Below are positions 7,988-16,381 of a stretch of 45,914 bases of DNA, in pieces (the stretch's first letter is position 1; the number at the start of each line of letters is the position of its first letter). The notes beneath the pieces were generated by a model. That model saw only the letters and a list, made by a program, of their open reading frames with translations, had not been told where the DNA came from and ran no database searches. This stretch comes from Saprospiraceae bacterium (GTDB taxonomy: Bacteria; Bacteroidota; Bacteroidia; Chitinophagales; Saprospiraceae), in assembly GCA_025056735.1 (NCBI GenBank), contig JANWVR010000071.1, forward strand, positions 1-45,914, written 5' to 3'. Position numbers and translations under genes: made by a program.

Positions 7988-10411
7988 TCAGGCCGAGCAT
8001 GCCGTGCAGGTGGGATCGTCTAAGCTGCACACCTTGCCCTGAAGGTCTTCCACGCGCAAGGCCTCCATTCGGGGGACGGGCGCATTAGCGCCGCCGGAGG
8101 TGGAGTGCATCGCAGGTGTGTCGGTCGGGCGCGTAAATTTCTGCTGGTGTTTGTCGCTGAGGGTGAACTTGATGGGATCGGTCGCCGCCTTCGAGCGCAG
8201 GTAGTACATGCCCGTTTTGAGGCCTTTTTGCCAGGCATAGAAGTGCATAGACGAAAGTTTGGCAAACGTGGGCGACTCCATGAACACGTTGAGGCTCTGA
8301 CTCTGACAGATGAAGGCGCCGCGTTCGGCAGCCATGTCTAAGATGACTTTTTGGCTGATTTCGTAGGCCGTTTTATAGATGTCGCGCACTTCTTTGGGTA
8401 TGGCTTCGATGCCCTGCACGGAGCCGTTAGCGGCCATGATGGCTTCGCGCATTTCTTCGTCCCACAGGCCCAGGCGCACTAAGTCGCGCATGAGGTGTTT
8501 GTTGACCACGATGTGTTCGCCGGCCAATGTGCGACGGGTATAAAGGTTGCTGGTGTAGGGTTCGAAGCATTCGTTGTTGCCCAATATCTGACTGGTGGAG
8601 GCCGTAGGCATGGGCGCCACTAAGAGCGAGTTGCGCACGCCCACGCGCTTTACGCGCTCGCGCAGCCCCTCCCAGTCCCAGCGGTCGGAGGGCTGCACGC
8701 CCCAGAGGTCGAACTGGAACAGGCCCTGGCTCATAGGCGAGCCGGCGAAAGTCTCATAAGGACCGTACTTCTCAGCTAAGTTGCAGCTCTCGGTAACGGC
8801 AGCGAAGTAGATGGCCTCGAAGATGTCGCGGTTGAGGCGGCGCGCTTCTTCGCTATCGAAAGGCAGACCCAGCAGGATAAACGTATCGGCCAGCCCCTGC
8901 ACGCCCAGCCCGATAGGCCGGTGGCGGCGGTTGGAGCGCTCAGCCTGCGGGATAGGGTAGTAGTTGATGTCAATGACCTTGTTGAGGTTGCGGGTAACAA
9001 CGCGCGTGATCTCATGCAGGCGTTCGAAGTCAAACTGGCCATCGCGCACGAACTTGGGCAGAGCAATGGAAGCCAGATTGCACACGGCCACCTCGTCGGG
9101 CGAAGTGTACTCGATGATCTCGGTGCACAAGTTGGACGACCGGATGGTACCCAGATTTTTCTGGTTGCTCTTTTCGTTAGCGGCGTCTTTGTACAGGATG
9201 TACGGGGTACCGGTTTCTATCTGGCTTTCTAAAATGGCATTCCACAATTCGCGGGCGCGCACGGTGCGGCGCTGGCGTCCTTCGCGCTCGTACTGGCAGT
9301 AGAGGGCCTCGAACTTAGTGCCATAGACGTCGAACAGGCCCGGCGCCTCGTTGGGGCAGAACAGCGACCATTCCTCGTCGTTCTTAACGCGCTCCATGAA
9401 CAGGTCGGGCACCCAAAGGGCGTAGAACAGGTCGCGAGCGCGCAGCTCCTCTTTGCCGTGGTTTTTCTTCAGGTCGAGGAACTCAAAAATGTCGGCGTGC
9501 CAGGGCTCCAGGTAGATGGCGAAGGCGCCCTTGCGCTTGCCGCCGCCTTGATCCACGTAGCGGGCAGTGTCGTTGAAGACGCGAAGCATGGGAATGATGC
9601 CGTTCGACGTGCCGCCCGTGCCCTTGATGTAGGAGCCAGTGGCGCGGATGTTGTGGATGCTGACACCAATGCCGCCAGCGCTTTGGGAAATGAGGGCGCA
9701 GCGCTTGAGCGTCTCGAAGATGCCCTCAATGCTGTCTTCGGTCATGGAGAGCAGGAAGCACGACGACAATTGCGGTTTGGGCGTGCCCGCATTGAAGAGC
9801 GTGGGCGTGGCGTGGATAAACCAGCGCTCGCTCATGAGGTTGTAGGTCTCGATGGCGGCGTCAATGTCGTTGCCGTGAATGCCCACGGCTACGCGCATAA
9901 ACAGGTGCTGCGGCCGCTCGACGACTTTTCCATTCATGCGCATGAGGTAGGAGCGCTCCAGTGTCTTAAAGCCGAAGAAGTCAAAGTCGAAGTCCCGGTC
10001 GTGGATGATGGCCGAGTCGAGCCGGTCTTTGTGCTCCATGACGATGCGGTACGTATCCTCGCTGATAAGTCCGGCGCGCTCGCCCGTTTTAGGGTCAATA
10101 TAGTGGTAGAGGTCGTGCACGACCTTGTGGAAGGCCTTCTCCGTTTCTTTGTGCAGGTTGCTGACGGCAATGCGCGCAGCCAGCAGGGCGTAATCGGGGT
10201 GTATGGTGGCCATGGTGGCGGCCGTTTCGGCGGCTAAGTTGTCCAGCTCGACGGTTGTTACGCCGTCGTAGAGGCCCAGGATAACTTTCTTGGCCACCTC
10301 GATGATGTTGACGTAACGGGTATCTAACCCATAGCAGAGCTTGCGCAGGCGCGCCGTGATTTTATCGAACGATACATCCTCTCTGCGTCCAGAGCGTTTT
10401 ACGACTTGCAT
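7988..10411 (-). CDS. nrdA: Class Ia ribonucleoside-diphosphate reductase, alpha subunit
   Basis: The 807-residue catalytic subunit reduces ribonucleotides to deoxyribonucleotides together with NrdB. Visible parts: an N-terminal ATP-cone (about 1-90) for allosteric control; active-site cysteine pair Cys218 (SSCFLLS) and Cys444 (VAVCNLAS); the thiyl radical site Asn427-x-Cys429-x-Glu431 (SNLCTEI); and the C-terminal redox pair Cys802/Cys805 (CTAC) that is re-reduced by thioredoxin or glutaredoxin. The block [19 protein letters not shown] and the segment [19 protein letters not shown] resemble eukaryotic RNR1 more than Escherichia coli NrdA. It is the last gene of the leftward nrdB-yegP-nrdA cluster, 200 bases after the yegP stop, with two hairpins in the gap. 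Confidence 0.97.
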   Translation of the reverse strand: MQVVKRSGRREDVSFDKITARLRKLCYGLDTRYVNIIEVAKKVILGLYDGVTTVELDNLAAETAATMATIHPDYALLAARIAVSNLHKETEKAFHKVVHDLYHYIDPKTGERAGLISEDTYRIVMEHKDRLDSAIIHDRDFDFDFFGFKTLERSYLMRMNGKVVERPQHLFMRVAVGIHGNDIDAAIETYNLMSERWFIHATPTLFNAGTPKPQLSSCFLLSMTEDSIEGIFETLKRCALISQSAGGIGVSIHNIRATGSYIKGTGGTSNGIIPMLRVFNDTARYVDQGGGKRKGAFAIYLEPWHADIFEFLDLKKNHGKEELRARDLFYALWVPDLFMERVKNDEEWSLFCPNEAPGLFDVYGTKFEALYCQYEREGRQRRTVRARELWNAILESQIETGTPYILYKDAANEKSNQKNLGTIRSSNLCTEIIEYTSPDEVAVCNLASIALPKFVRDGQFDFERLHEITRVVTRNLNKVIDINYYPIPQAERSNRRHRPIGLGVQGLADTFILLGLPFDSEEARRLNRDIFEAIYFAAVTESCNLAEKYGPYETFAGSPMSQGLFQFDLWGVQPSDRWDWEGLRERVKRVGVRNSLLVAPMPTASTSQILGNNECFEPYTSNLYTRRTLAGEHIVVNKHLMRDLVRLGLWDEEMREAIMAANGSVQGIEAIPKEVRDIYKTAYEISQKVILDMAAERGAFICQSQSLNVFMESPTFAKLSSMHFYAWQKGLKTGMYYLRSKAATDPIKFTLSDKHQQKFTRPTDTPAMHSTSGGANAPVPRMEALRVEDLQGKVCSLDDPTCTACSA

Positions 10412-10494
10412 ATGTAACAGATTTGGAAGGTTTTATGTGATAAAATAATGACTTTCCTCACCGAGGTGCGGTCAGGCAGGAGGGGCTTTCAGGG

Positions 10495-10532
10495 GGCAAC
10501 TCCGAGGGCTTATTTCGGCGTTAGGAGTTGCC
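10495..10532. repeat. Perfect 9-bp inverted repeat in the yegP-nrdA gap
   Basis: GGCAACTCC (10495-10503) and GGAGTTGCC (10524-10532) are perfect complements with a 20-base loop. It lies 84 bases before the nrdA start. No T-run follows on the minus strand, so it is more likely an RNA processing, stability or regulatory hairpin than a terminator. Confidence 0.5.
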
Positions 10533-10560
10533 AATACCGGCTAATGGATTATTATTCAGC

Positions 10561-10599
10561 GCAGCCCACGCCTCAGCGAGGGCACTAAGGCGTGGCTGC
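10561..10599. repeat. GC-rich hairpin just after yegP
   Basis: GCAGCCCACGCCT (10561-10573) pairs with AGGCGTGGCTGC (10588-10599) over 12 positions with one bulged base. It is 13 bases beyond the yegP stop in the direction of transcription. It is followed by AATAATAAT rather than a T-run, so at most it would be a weak terminator that could lower nrdA expression relative to nrdB. Confidence 0.5.
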
Positions 10600-10611
10600 T
10601 GTAGACAGTGC

Positions 10612-10950
10612 TTAAGCCTCAACGGTTTCGTCTACCACTGCGGCGTCAGGTGCATTCTTCTTCACCGACTCAATGCCGTTGTCGCGCGAGTCTTCAGAAG
10701 CGTACATCTGGCTCTGGCCAATGACCTGGCCGTTGCTGGCTTTTAATACAAAGTAAGGTTTGCCGTTGCTGGCCACTCTGCGTTCGAAGCGCCCGTCCTC
10801 TTGCGAGTTCTTTTTTACCGACTCAATGCCGTTGAGGCACGACGCTTTGGAGGCATACCCCTCGCTGGTCAAAATGACCTGCCCGTTCGAGGCTAGCAAG
10901 TTGAATTGAAACTCGCCATTGCTGCGCTTGCTGATGACAAATTTGCTCAT
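10612..10950 (-). CDS. YegP-family (DUF1508) tandem-repeat protein
   Basis: The 112-residue protein is two copies of the ~50-residue DUF1508/YegP unit. Copy 1 has FQFNLLASNGQVILTSEGY ... GIESVKKN (about 12-48), and copy 2 has PYFVLKASNGQVIGQSQMY ... GIESVKKN (about 65-100). An acidic tail ends the protein. The family folds as a small alpha/beta domain; its function is not established, although family members are often small stress-associated proteins. The gene sits between nrdB (25 bases from the nrdB stop) and nrdA on the same strand, so it is probably co-transcribed with the ribonucleotide reductase genes, an arrangement that hints at a linked role but does not prove it. Confidence 0.85.
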   Translation of the reverse strand: MSKFVISKRSNGEFQFNLLASNGQVILTSEGYASKASCLNGIESVKKNSQEDGRFERRVASNGKPYFVLKASNGQVIGQSQMYASEDSRDNGIESVKKNAPDAAVVDETVEA

Positions 10951-10975
10951 AACCCTGTTTTATTTTGATGAAAAA

Positions 10976-11965
10976 TTAGAAATCTGCCTCTGTAGTGAAT
11001 GTTTGTTCTTCGCGCTTGGCCATTACGCCGGCCTTTTGGTAGTCGCCCACGCGCTTTTCAAAGAAGTTGGTTTTGCCCTGAATGGAAATCATATCCATCC
11101 ACGGGAAGGGATTGGCCGTGCCAAACACCTTGCTGACGCCCAGGGATACTAACAGGCGGTCAGCTACAAATTCGATGTACTGACTCATTAGGTCGGCATT
11201 CATGCCAATAAGCGACACGGGCAGGGCGTCCAGGATGAACTCTTTCTCAAATTCGACCGCCTCCGTAATAATGGCCTGCACCTCTTCGGGCGCCAGTTTG
11301 TTGCGCAGCATAGAATAGAGCAGGCAGGCAAAATCGCAGTGCATGCCCTCGTCGCGGCTGATGAGCTCGTTGGAAAACGTCAGCCCTGGCATCAGCCCGC
11401 GCTTCTTGAGCCAGAAGATAGCGCAGAATGAACCCGAGAAAAAGATACCCTCCACTGCCGCAAAGGCGATGAGCCGATGGGCAAACGACGGCGCATTCTC
11501 GATCCAGCGCAACGCCCATTGCCCTTTTTTGGCCACGCAAGGCAGGTTTTGCAGGGCATTAAATAAAAAATGCTTCTCCTGAGGCTCCTTGATATAAGTG
11601 TCAATAAGCAGCGAGTACACTTCCGAGTGGATGTTCTCAATGGCAATCTGGAAGCCGTAGAAACAGCGCGCTTCTGGGATTTGCACCTCGCGCATGAAGT
11701 TAAGCACTAAGTTCTCGTTCACGATGCCGTCCGAAGCGGCAAAGAAGGCCAGCACGTGCTTGATGAAGTGCCGGTCATTGTCGTTCAACTTGTGCTCCCA
11801 GTCCCACAGGTCTTGCTGCAGATCAATCTCCTCGGCCGTCCAGAAGGAGGCTTCCGCTTTTTTATACCATTCCCACACTTCAGGATACTGAATAGGCAGC
11901 AGGACAAACCGATTCGGATTGTCAGCCAGGATAGGCTCTACGTCGTATATATCTTCTCTTATCAT
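10976..11965 (-). CDS. nrdB: Class Ia ribonucleoside-diphosphate reductase, beta subunit
   Basis: The 329-residue radical subunit supplies the tyrosyl radical to NrdA. The di-iron/tyrosyl site is readable: Asp79 (FFAASDGI), Glu110 and His113 in ENIHSEVY, and the radical Tyr117 in the same motif. The blocks [18 protein letters not shown] and [11 protein letters not shown] are close to eukaryotic R2. The start at 11965 ([13 protein letters not shown]) is chosen because the upstream in-frame extension has no R2-like sequence. It is the first gene of the nrdB-yegP-nrdA cluster. The leader of about 180 bases contains an intrinsic terminator (12066-12100), and the promoter at 12150-12179 lies next to DnaA boxes. 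Confidence 0.96.
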   Translation of the reverse strand: MIREDIYDVEPILADNPNRFVLLPIQYPEVWEWYKKAEASFWTAEEIDLQQDLWDWEHKLNDNDRHFIKHVLAFFAASDGIVNENLVLNFMREVQIPEARCFYGFQIAIENIHSEVYSLLIDTYIKEPQEKHFLFNALQNLPCVAKKGQWALRWIENAPSFAHRLIAFAAVEGIFFSGSFCAIFWLKKRGLMPGLTFSNELISRDEGMHCDFACLLYSMLRNKLAPEEVQAIITEAVEFEKEFILDALPVSLIGMNADLMSQYIEFVADRLLVSLGVSKVFGTANPFPWMDMISIQGKTNFFEKRVGDYQKAGVMAKREEQTFTTEADF

Positions 11966-12065
11966 AAAAGCATGTATGTTAGTGTGTGTAATGTAGTCAA
12001 AGCAAATATCCCAGCTCCTCGGGTGGAAGAACCTCAGCGGTAAGGACAACAAAGCGCGTGGTGGA

Positions 12066-12100
12066 TAAAAAAGCCCCCTCTTTTTCAGAAAACAAGGGGG
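12066..12100 (-). terminator. Intrinsic terminator inside the nrdB leader (candidate attenuator)
   Basis: On the minus strand the arms CCCCCT (complement of 12095-12100) and AGGGGG (complement of 12074-12079) form a GC stem. It continues through a small internal mismatch into TTTT/AAAA pairs and is followed by GCTTTTTT, a six-T run (12067-12072). Transcripts from the promoter at 12150-12179 must pass it to reach nrdB about 100 bases further on. No gene lies between promoter and terminator. A small TTGCC-TCC-GGCAA hairpin immediately precedes it and could be part of an alternative fold. Confidence 0.65.
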
Positions 12101-12149
12101 ACTTGCCGGAGGCAAAAACGATGGAATGGGATTGAAATAAAAGTGATCA

Positions 12150-12179
12150 CAAAAGTAGGGCTTTCGGCGCCTCTGTCAA
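12150..12179 (-). promoter_or_regulatory. nrdB: Promoter of the nrdB-yegP-nrdA operon
   Basis: On the minus strand TTG (12177-12179, within TTGACAG) is followed after exactly 19 bases by TACTTTTG (12150-12157), an ideal Bacteroidota promoter. The start point should be near 12146, giving a ~180-base leader before the nrdB ATG. Two facing DnaA boxes end 7 bases upstream of the -33 element, a typical place for a regulator. Confidence 0.75.
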
Positions 12180-12185
12180 GTCAAT

Positions 12186-12285
12186 TTTTCCACATTATGT
12201 GGATAACTTTTTCAAAAATTTGAAAATCAATGATTTGTATTTTGTCGAAAAAATGTCCACAATGTGGATAACTTGATGTGGAAAA
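12186..12285. promoter_or_regulatory. Cluster of DnaA boxes in AT-rich DNA (oriC candidate or nrd control region)
   Basis: Four sequences fit the DnaA box TTWTNCACA: TTTTCCACA at 12186-12194 (+), TTATCCACA at 12198-12206 (-), TTATCCACA at 12263-12271 (-) and TTTTCCACA at 12277-12285 (-). A partial one (TGTCCACA) is at 12254-12261. Boxes pair as dyads: TCCACA-TTA-TGTGGA and TCCACA-A-TGTGGA. Between them is AT-rich DNA with an 8-bp inverted repeat (TTTTCAAA/TTTGAAAA, 12209-12226). A further 8/9 match lies at 12060-12068. The cluster separates leftward nrdB from rightward rfbG. Both a replication origin and DnaA control of nrd, known from Escherichia coli, fit. Confidence 0.7.
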
Positions 12286-12359
12286 TTTTGGGTCTTGCAC
12301 AGGTCATCTCAGAAGGGCTTAAAAATGCACCGCAGGCCTTAAGGCGGCGCAGGTCGGCA

Positions 12360-12367
12360 TACCTTTG
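12360..12367 (+). promoter_or_regulatory. -7 element for the CDP-glucose dehydratase gene
   Basis: TACCTTTG matches TAnnTTTG. It overlaps the first in-frame ATG-like codon (12365), so translation must begin later, at ATG 12425. No clear -33 TTG is seen. Confidence 0.5.
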
Positions 12368-12424
12368 GCAACAAAGGATGGCAAGTCAGGAAATATCTGC
12401 TTGCTCACGCCTTTACCTGTACAT

Positions 12425-13513
12425 ATGGAACTGAACTTTCGCAACAGGCGCGTACTCATCACCGGGCATACGGGTTTCAAAGGCGCGTGGTTGAGCCTGT
12501 GGTTGGAGCGCCTGGGGGCCCATCTTTCGGGTATAGCGCTTGACCCGCGCACGGAGCGCGACGTATTCGTACTCAGCGGCATCGGCCAGCGCATGCGCGA
12601 CTATCGGGCCGACATTCGGAACTTAGATGCTGTGCTGCACATCTTTGACCAGGAGCAACCCGAAGTAGTGTTTCACCTGGCCGCTCAGCCTTTGGTGCTG
12701 CCCAGCTACGAAGACCCGGTAGGCACGTTTGCCACCAACACACAGGGCACGGTGCATATTCTGGAGGCCATTCGCCAGACGCCCAGCGTGCGCGCTGCCG
12801 TGCTCATCACCACCGACAAGTGCTACGAAAACCGCGAATGGGTCTATGGCTACCGCGAAACCGACCCCATGGGAGGCCACGACCCGTACAGCGCCAGCAA
12901 GGGGGCTGCAGAGCTGGTCATTGCGGCGTATCGGCGATCCTTTTTCCATCAGCCCGGCAGCCCTGCCATCGCCTCGGCCCGCGCCGGCAACGTCGTCGGC
13001 GGCGGCGACTGGGCCGAGTACCGCCTTGTGCCCGACATTGCGCGCGCACTTGAAAGCGGCCAGCCCTTAGACATCCGCAGCCCCAACGCCGTGCGCCCCT
13101 GGCAACACGTGCTGGAGCCGCTGGGCGGCTACCTGCTGCTGGCCCAACGCCTGCTCGATGCCCCCGAGCGCTACGCCGAAGCCTGGAACTTCGGCCCCCT
13201 GCCCCACAGCATCCAGCCAGTGCGCGCCGTATGCGACGCCTTCTTCGAGTACTTCCGCCAGCACAGCCCCGAGACCCAAAACCATCCGGGCTGGCGCGAC
13301 ATTTCATCACCCGACCAACCGCACGAAGCGGGCCTGCTTATGCTCGACATTAGCAAGGCCATCCATCGCCTGCGCTGGCAACCGGCACTGACATTCAGCG
13401 AAATGGTTGCCCTCACTGCCGATTGGTACGCCCGCTATCGCTCCGAACCCGTGCGGGAACTGTGCCTCGAACAAATCCAAACCTATGAACGGCTTTGGGC
13501 GGAGCGCTGCTAG
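12425..13513 (+). CDS. rfbG: CDP-glucose 4,6-dehydratase
   Basis: This 362-residue extended SDR converts CDP-glucose to CDP-4-dehydro-6-deoxyglucose, the entry step to CDP-linked 3,6-dideoxysugars and related deoxyhexoses of surface polysaccharide. The cofactor motif is GHTGFKG (14-20), TDKCYEN is at 130-136 and the catalytic Tyr155-x-x-x-Lys159 is in YSASK. GNVVGGGDW further along is typical of RfbG. The start at 12425 gives the usual N-terminus (MELNFRNRRVLITG). The usual partners rfbF (glucose-1-phosphate cytidylyltransferase) and rfbH are not in the window, so the gene is an orphan here. It converges with the methyltransferase gene at 13666. Confidence 0.9.
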   Translation: MELNFRNRRVLITGHTGFKGAWLSLWLERLGAHLSGIALDPRTERDVFVLSGIGQRMRDYRADIRNLDAVLHIFDQEQPEVVFHLAAQPLVLPSYEDPVGTFATNTQGTVHILEAIRQTPSVRAAVLITTDKCYENREWVYGYRETDPMGGHDPYSASKGAAELVIAAYRRSFFHQPGSPAIASARAGNVVGGGDWAEYRLVPDIARALESGQPLDIRSPNAVRPWQHVLEPLGGYLLLAQRLLDAPERYAEAWNFGPLPHSIQPVRAVCDAFFEYFRQHSPETQNHPGWRDISSPDQPHEAGLLMLDISKAIHRLRWQPALTFSEMVALTADWYARYRSEPVRELCLEQIQTYERLWAERC

Positions 13514-13665
13514 TGATTAGCAGTCGCCCGTTTTTTATCCCAGGATAGCGCGAGTTCAGCCTTTATGTCCCGAATTGTCCTGAAAGCGGTGCACCTAATT
13601 ATGACCCTTAGCGGATGCGGCTATAACGTTCGTGCCGAAGAGCGTTGCAGCCGGTGGGCCGCCTA

Positions 13666-15189
13666 TCAGGCCCATAAACGCATCTGGGTCGGCAGTTTGT
13701 ACGTCTGCACTACGCGGTCTGGTATGGGCAGCTGCTCCAACCAACGGGGCTCTACTTTGATGGCCCCGGCGCCATAGGATTTGCCGATTTTGGACAGGTT
13801 GGTGAGCATGTCGGGGTGATTGAGCACAAGAGCAAGGCGCTCTATGTACTCGGCGTTGCTCCAGTGGGGATAGAGGCATAGGAAGCCGGTCAGTGGGACA
13901 ACCTGGGCGTAGTTGCGAATAAAACGAGAATTTCGGCGTCCTAAATAGGCGAACAAGAGCGGCGGTGGTGTCCGGACTTCCATTTTGTACCAGGGTTTGC
14001 GCTGGGCGAGTAGCGGGCGAGTCGGCAGCCCTTTTTCTTCACCGAGAGCCAGATAACGCTGAAGCGCATCTGGGAAAGTTGTCTTGTCCTGGCCGTTTAG
14101 CGACAGCAGGAATGTTGGGCGTCCTGCAAGGTCGAGGGCATTCAGTGTCGTTGCGGTAACAGCGTCGCCACTGACGTCTCGGGTGCGGCCAATGGCTCGG
14201 ACGAAGTAGCTCTCCGGTAGGCCTAATGCCTCAATTTGACGGCTGTTTAGAAAGAAGAAATCGTTGGCGCCGGTAGCAATACCTCGAATGACTTTAGCAA
14301 AGTCGCCCAGGACATATCCTTCCTCTTGGCGCTCACATGGCTCGCGCGAGAAGCCAGTAGCCAGCCCTTCTTTAATGCTCCTGCGCATCATTTTTAAATC
14401 GTCGTACTCTTTGGCCTCCAACCCCCGGAGCACCCATTCCTGGAGGGCATTCGTCTGCGTCCGATGACACTTCGCCCACCAGAATTGTTCCTCAGGAGGC
14501 GCTTTGCGAATGAAAAAGACGATAGGGTTGGTGTCCACCGCTGGGAAGGGGGAGGCTGCTGGAGCAAAAGTAATTACAGCGTCTACAGCAAAATGGGTCG
14601 TGATCCACCCCCATATATCGCGAGCGTATTTTCCCTCACATACATCGGCAGGCAGAATAATGGCCAATCGGCCCCCGGCTTTGAGTAATGTCAATGCCCT
14701 TAACAGGAAATAGACGTGTAAGCCCGCTCGTCCGTCTATAGCACTCCCAATGATCTGAGCACACATGTGCCTGAGCGCTTCCTTTTTTTCGGCAGACAGG
14801 CGATGATGTCGAATGTAAGGAGGATTAGCGACGATAGCACTCAGTTTCTCTTGTGGCGGCTGAAGCGTAAAGTCGCCTATTGCGATGCCCGCCGTGTCTT
14901 CAGCCTGCAAATTACCGTCTTCTAAAGCCTGTTTTAGAATCTCTGGATCTATCTCCATGCCCCTACAACAAATAGGTGTTCCGCGCTCGCGCGCAAGCGA
15001 CTTCGCTGCGCGAAAGAAAGCGCCAGCGCCTACGGCGGGGTCGAACAACACATCTGTTGGCTGGGTCATCACGTACGCCGCCATTGCTTTTGCTACCCAT
15101 TCAGGTGTCCAAAATTGTCCTTTTTCTCTCAAACGTTCGCGCGCAGCCCAACGAGGCAAATTGCGAGAGGCGCCTTCAGGATTTGTCAT
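13666..15189 (-). CDS. Type II N6-adenine DNA methyltransferase (gamma-type, with target-recognition region)
   Basis: The 507-residue protein carries S-adenosylmethionine motif I (DPAVGAGAF, 50-58) followed by the catalytic motif NPPY (122-125, in ANPPYIRHHR). This order is typical of gamma-class adenine methylases of the Eco57I/TaqI style. The C-terminal half (about 280-507) looks like a TaqI-like target-recognition domain. Its start overlaps the stop of the upstream endonuclease gene by 14 bases, so the two are translationally coupled and form one RM system. It protects host DNA at the recognition site; the site cannot be deduced securely. The C-terminus converges with rfbG. Confidence 0.88.
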   Translation of the reverse strand: MTNPEGASRNLPRWAARERLREKGQFWTPEWVAKAMAAYVMTQPTDVLFDPAVGAGAFFRAAKSLARERGTPICCRGMEIDPEILKQALEDGNLQAEDTAGIAIGDFTLQPPQEKLSAIVANPPYIRHHRLSAEKKEALRHMCAQIIGSAIDGRAGLHVYFLLRALTLLKAGGRLAIILPADVCEGKYARDIWGWITTHFAVDAVITFAPAASPFPAVDTNPIVFFIRKAPPEEQFWWAKCHRTQTNALQEWVLRGLEAKEYDDLKMMRRSIKEGLATGFSREPCERQEEGYVLGDFAKVIRGIATGANDFFFLNSRQIEALGLPESYFVRAIGRTRDVSGDAVTATTLNALDLAGRPTFLLSLNGQDKTTFPDALQRYLALGEEKGLPTRPLLAQRKPWYKMEVRTPPPLLFAYLGRRNSRFIRNYAQVVPLTGFLCLYPHWSNAEYIERLALVLNHPDMLTNLSKIGKSYGAGAIKVEPRWLEQLPIPDRVVQTYKLPTQMRLWA

Positions 15190-16144
15190 GTCTCATCGTT
15201 TTTAGTACGTTCAAAGCGTCCGTCATAAGTTCCATCCGCCCGCCCTCAAAATGAACATAGGGCAAAATATGGCCATTCTTATCCTGAATGTACTTGGCCA
15301 CTAATTCCGGCTCTTGTATTGCCTCACCTACTAAGTAGGCATAGTGATGATAAATTTTGTAGATTGATTTTTGTGTAACGGCGCCACCGGGCGCCTGAAA
15401 CACCTGTTCTGTGGGAAGAATTAACCCCTCCTGGATCAAGCGCAGCGCCTCATTAAGGGCAATTCCGAACGCTAGATCATAGAAAACATGCCAGATATGG
15501 ATGGGAATGCCGTGAGATGCCTGCCACGTCAATAGCGGTTGAATGTCCTCTTCTTTCAGAATGATTGTGGGGAGAACAGCGTTCTTTTTCAAGCCGGGTT
15601 TGCCTCCCAACCGCCTTTGAGGCGTCAGCGGAGCGCCATAGTCGGGCATTTGCTTTCCCACCCAAAGGCTGTTTTCGCACTCGATAGCAAGAATAGCCTG
15701 CCCGAGTATGGACTGGATAATTGTCTCATTCTCCGCAAGGAACGGTAACTCTGCCCATCCTCCGATATCATTTAGAAGCGCATGTATTTCCTGACGCGCA
15801 GATGCCTCAAAGACAAGCAAATCAGGGCGCTTTTGCTGCCCTAATCCGGCCGCTTCGAGTCGTTCAAAATAAAGCTCCGCTTCTCGGATGTCATCATCGG
15901 GCGCTACTCCGCTTGGCCCGTAAGGAATGGCGAAATACTCGCCCGTTTGATGAATTGCCTGAACCATTCGATTTTCGCTCCAAACGCCTTGCGACCACCG
16001 CATCAGAAAGTCGCTACCGCGCAAACGCCTGGGGTTGAGCCAGAAATCCAACCACTCAGCAGAGGCAAGGCTTTGGAGCGGGGGCAACATCTCCTCCGAA
16101 CCCACGCTCAAAATGCGTTCAAATAGGCGGACTTCCTTTTGCAT
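15176..16144 (-). CDS. Type II restriction endonuclease partner of the adjacent methylase (possibly AccI-like)
   Basis: This 322-residue protein lies directly upstream of, and overlaps, the adenine methylase gene. A candidate PD-(D/E)xK-type core is visible: Asp in KRPDLLVF, then strand AILAIECENS with its acidic pair. The overall layout reminds me of the AccI endonuclease family, but this is recognition from memory and not certain. The start at 16144 (MQKEVRLFERIL) is preferred over 16186 because the promoter element at 16184-16191 overlaps the latter. The codon at 16186 would add 14 residues without a clear role. Its place 160 bases from a tRNA gene is common for mobile RM modules. Confidence 0.7.
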   Translation of the reverse strand: MQKEVRLFERILSVGSEEMLPPLQSLASAEWLDFWLNPRRLRGSDFLMRWSQGVWSENRMVQAIHQTGEYFAIPYGPSGVAPDDDIREAELYFERLEAAGLGQQKRPDLLVFEASARQEIHALLNDIGGWAELPFLAENETIIQSILGQAILAIECENSLWVGKQMPDYGAPLTPQRRLGGKPGLKKNAVLPTIILKEEDIQPLLTWQASHGIPIHIWHVFYDLAFGIALNEALRLIQEGLILPTEQVFQAPGGAVTQKSIYKIYHHYAYLVGEAIQEPELVAKYIQDKNGHILPYVHFEGGRMELMTDALNVLKTMRHDKS

Positions 16145-16183
16145 TTTTAACTTTGATTGACTCTTCCAAGGCAAATGTCCTCC

Positions 16184-16216
16184 CAAAAATAAGCTTTAAG
16201 TGCGCGTAGGACGCAA
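16184..16216 (-). promoter_or_regulatory. Promoter of the endonuclease-methylase pair
   Basis: On the minus strand TTG (16214-16216) is followed after 22 bases by TATTTTTG (16184-16191). It places the transcript start near 16180 and so selects ATG 16144 as the endonuclease start. There is no separate controller (C) protein gene. Confidence 0.55.
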
Positions 16217-16253
16217 TTTGCTTGACATCTTCTTATGAAAATTTCCTCATGTA

Positions 16254-16285
16254 TTGTTTTTCCCACCTCTCTACTCGTACCTTTG
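16254..16285 (+). promoter_or_regulatory. Promoter of tRNA-Met
   Basis: TTG at 16254-16256 and TACCTTTG at 16278-16285 are 21 bases apart. The -7 box ends 15 bases before the mature 5' end of the tRNA at 16301. Confidence 0.65.
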
Positions 16286-16300
16286 CAGCCCGAAAAGGAT

Positions 16301-16374
16301 GGCGCGGTAGCTCAGCTGGTCAGAGCGTATGATTCATAATCATAAGGTCGGGAGTTCAAGCCTCCCCCGCGCTA
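16301..16374 (+). tRNA. tRNA-Met (anticodon CAT)
   Basis: The 74-base gene folds as a full cloverleaf. Acceptor arm GGCGCGG pairs with CCGCGCT (first pair G-U). The D arm is GCTC/GAGC, the anticodon stem TATGA/TCATA surrounds loop TTCATAA with CAT at 16335-16337, and the T arm is GGGAG/CTCCC with loop TTCAAGC. The 3' CCA is not encoded. The anticodon stem lacks the three G-C pairs of initiators, so this is an elongator Met tRNA; a lysidine-modified Ile tRNA is less likely. It is transcribed alone and followed by a hairpin terminator. Confidence 0.95.
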
Positions 16375-16381
16375 CGAAAGG

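Noticed and set aside
9458-10237. Long plus-strand open frame (259 codons) opposite nrdA
   Set aside because: It is rich in Val, Ala and Gly with no domain, as expected for the antisense of a high-GC gene.
12186-12285. NrdR boxes upstream of nrdB
   Set aside because: The dyads match the DnaA box (TTATCCACA) better than the 16-bp NrdR consensus, and their spacing (about 66 bases centre to centre) is not that of paired NrdR boxes.
16301-16374. tRNA gene as an active attachment site for an island carrying the RM pair
   Set aside because: No second copy of the tRNA 3' end, no integrase gene and no clear boundary was seen.
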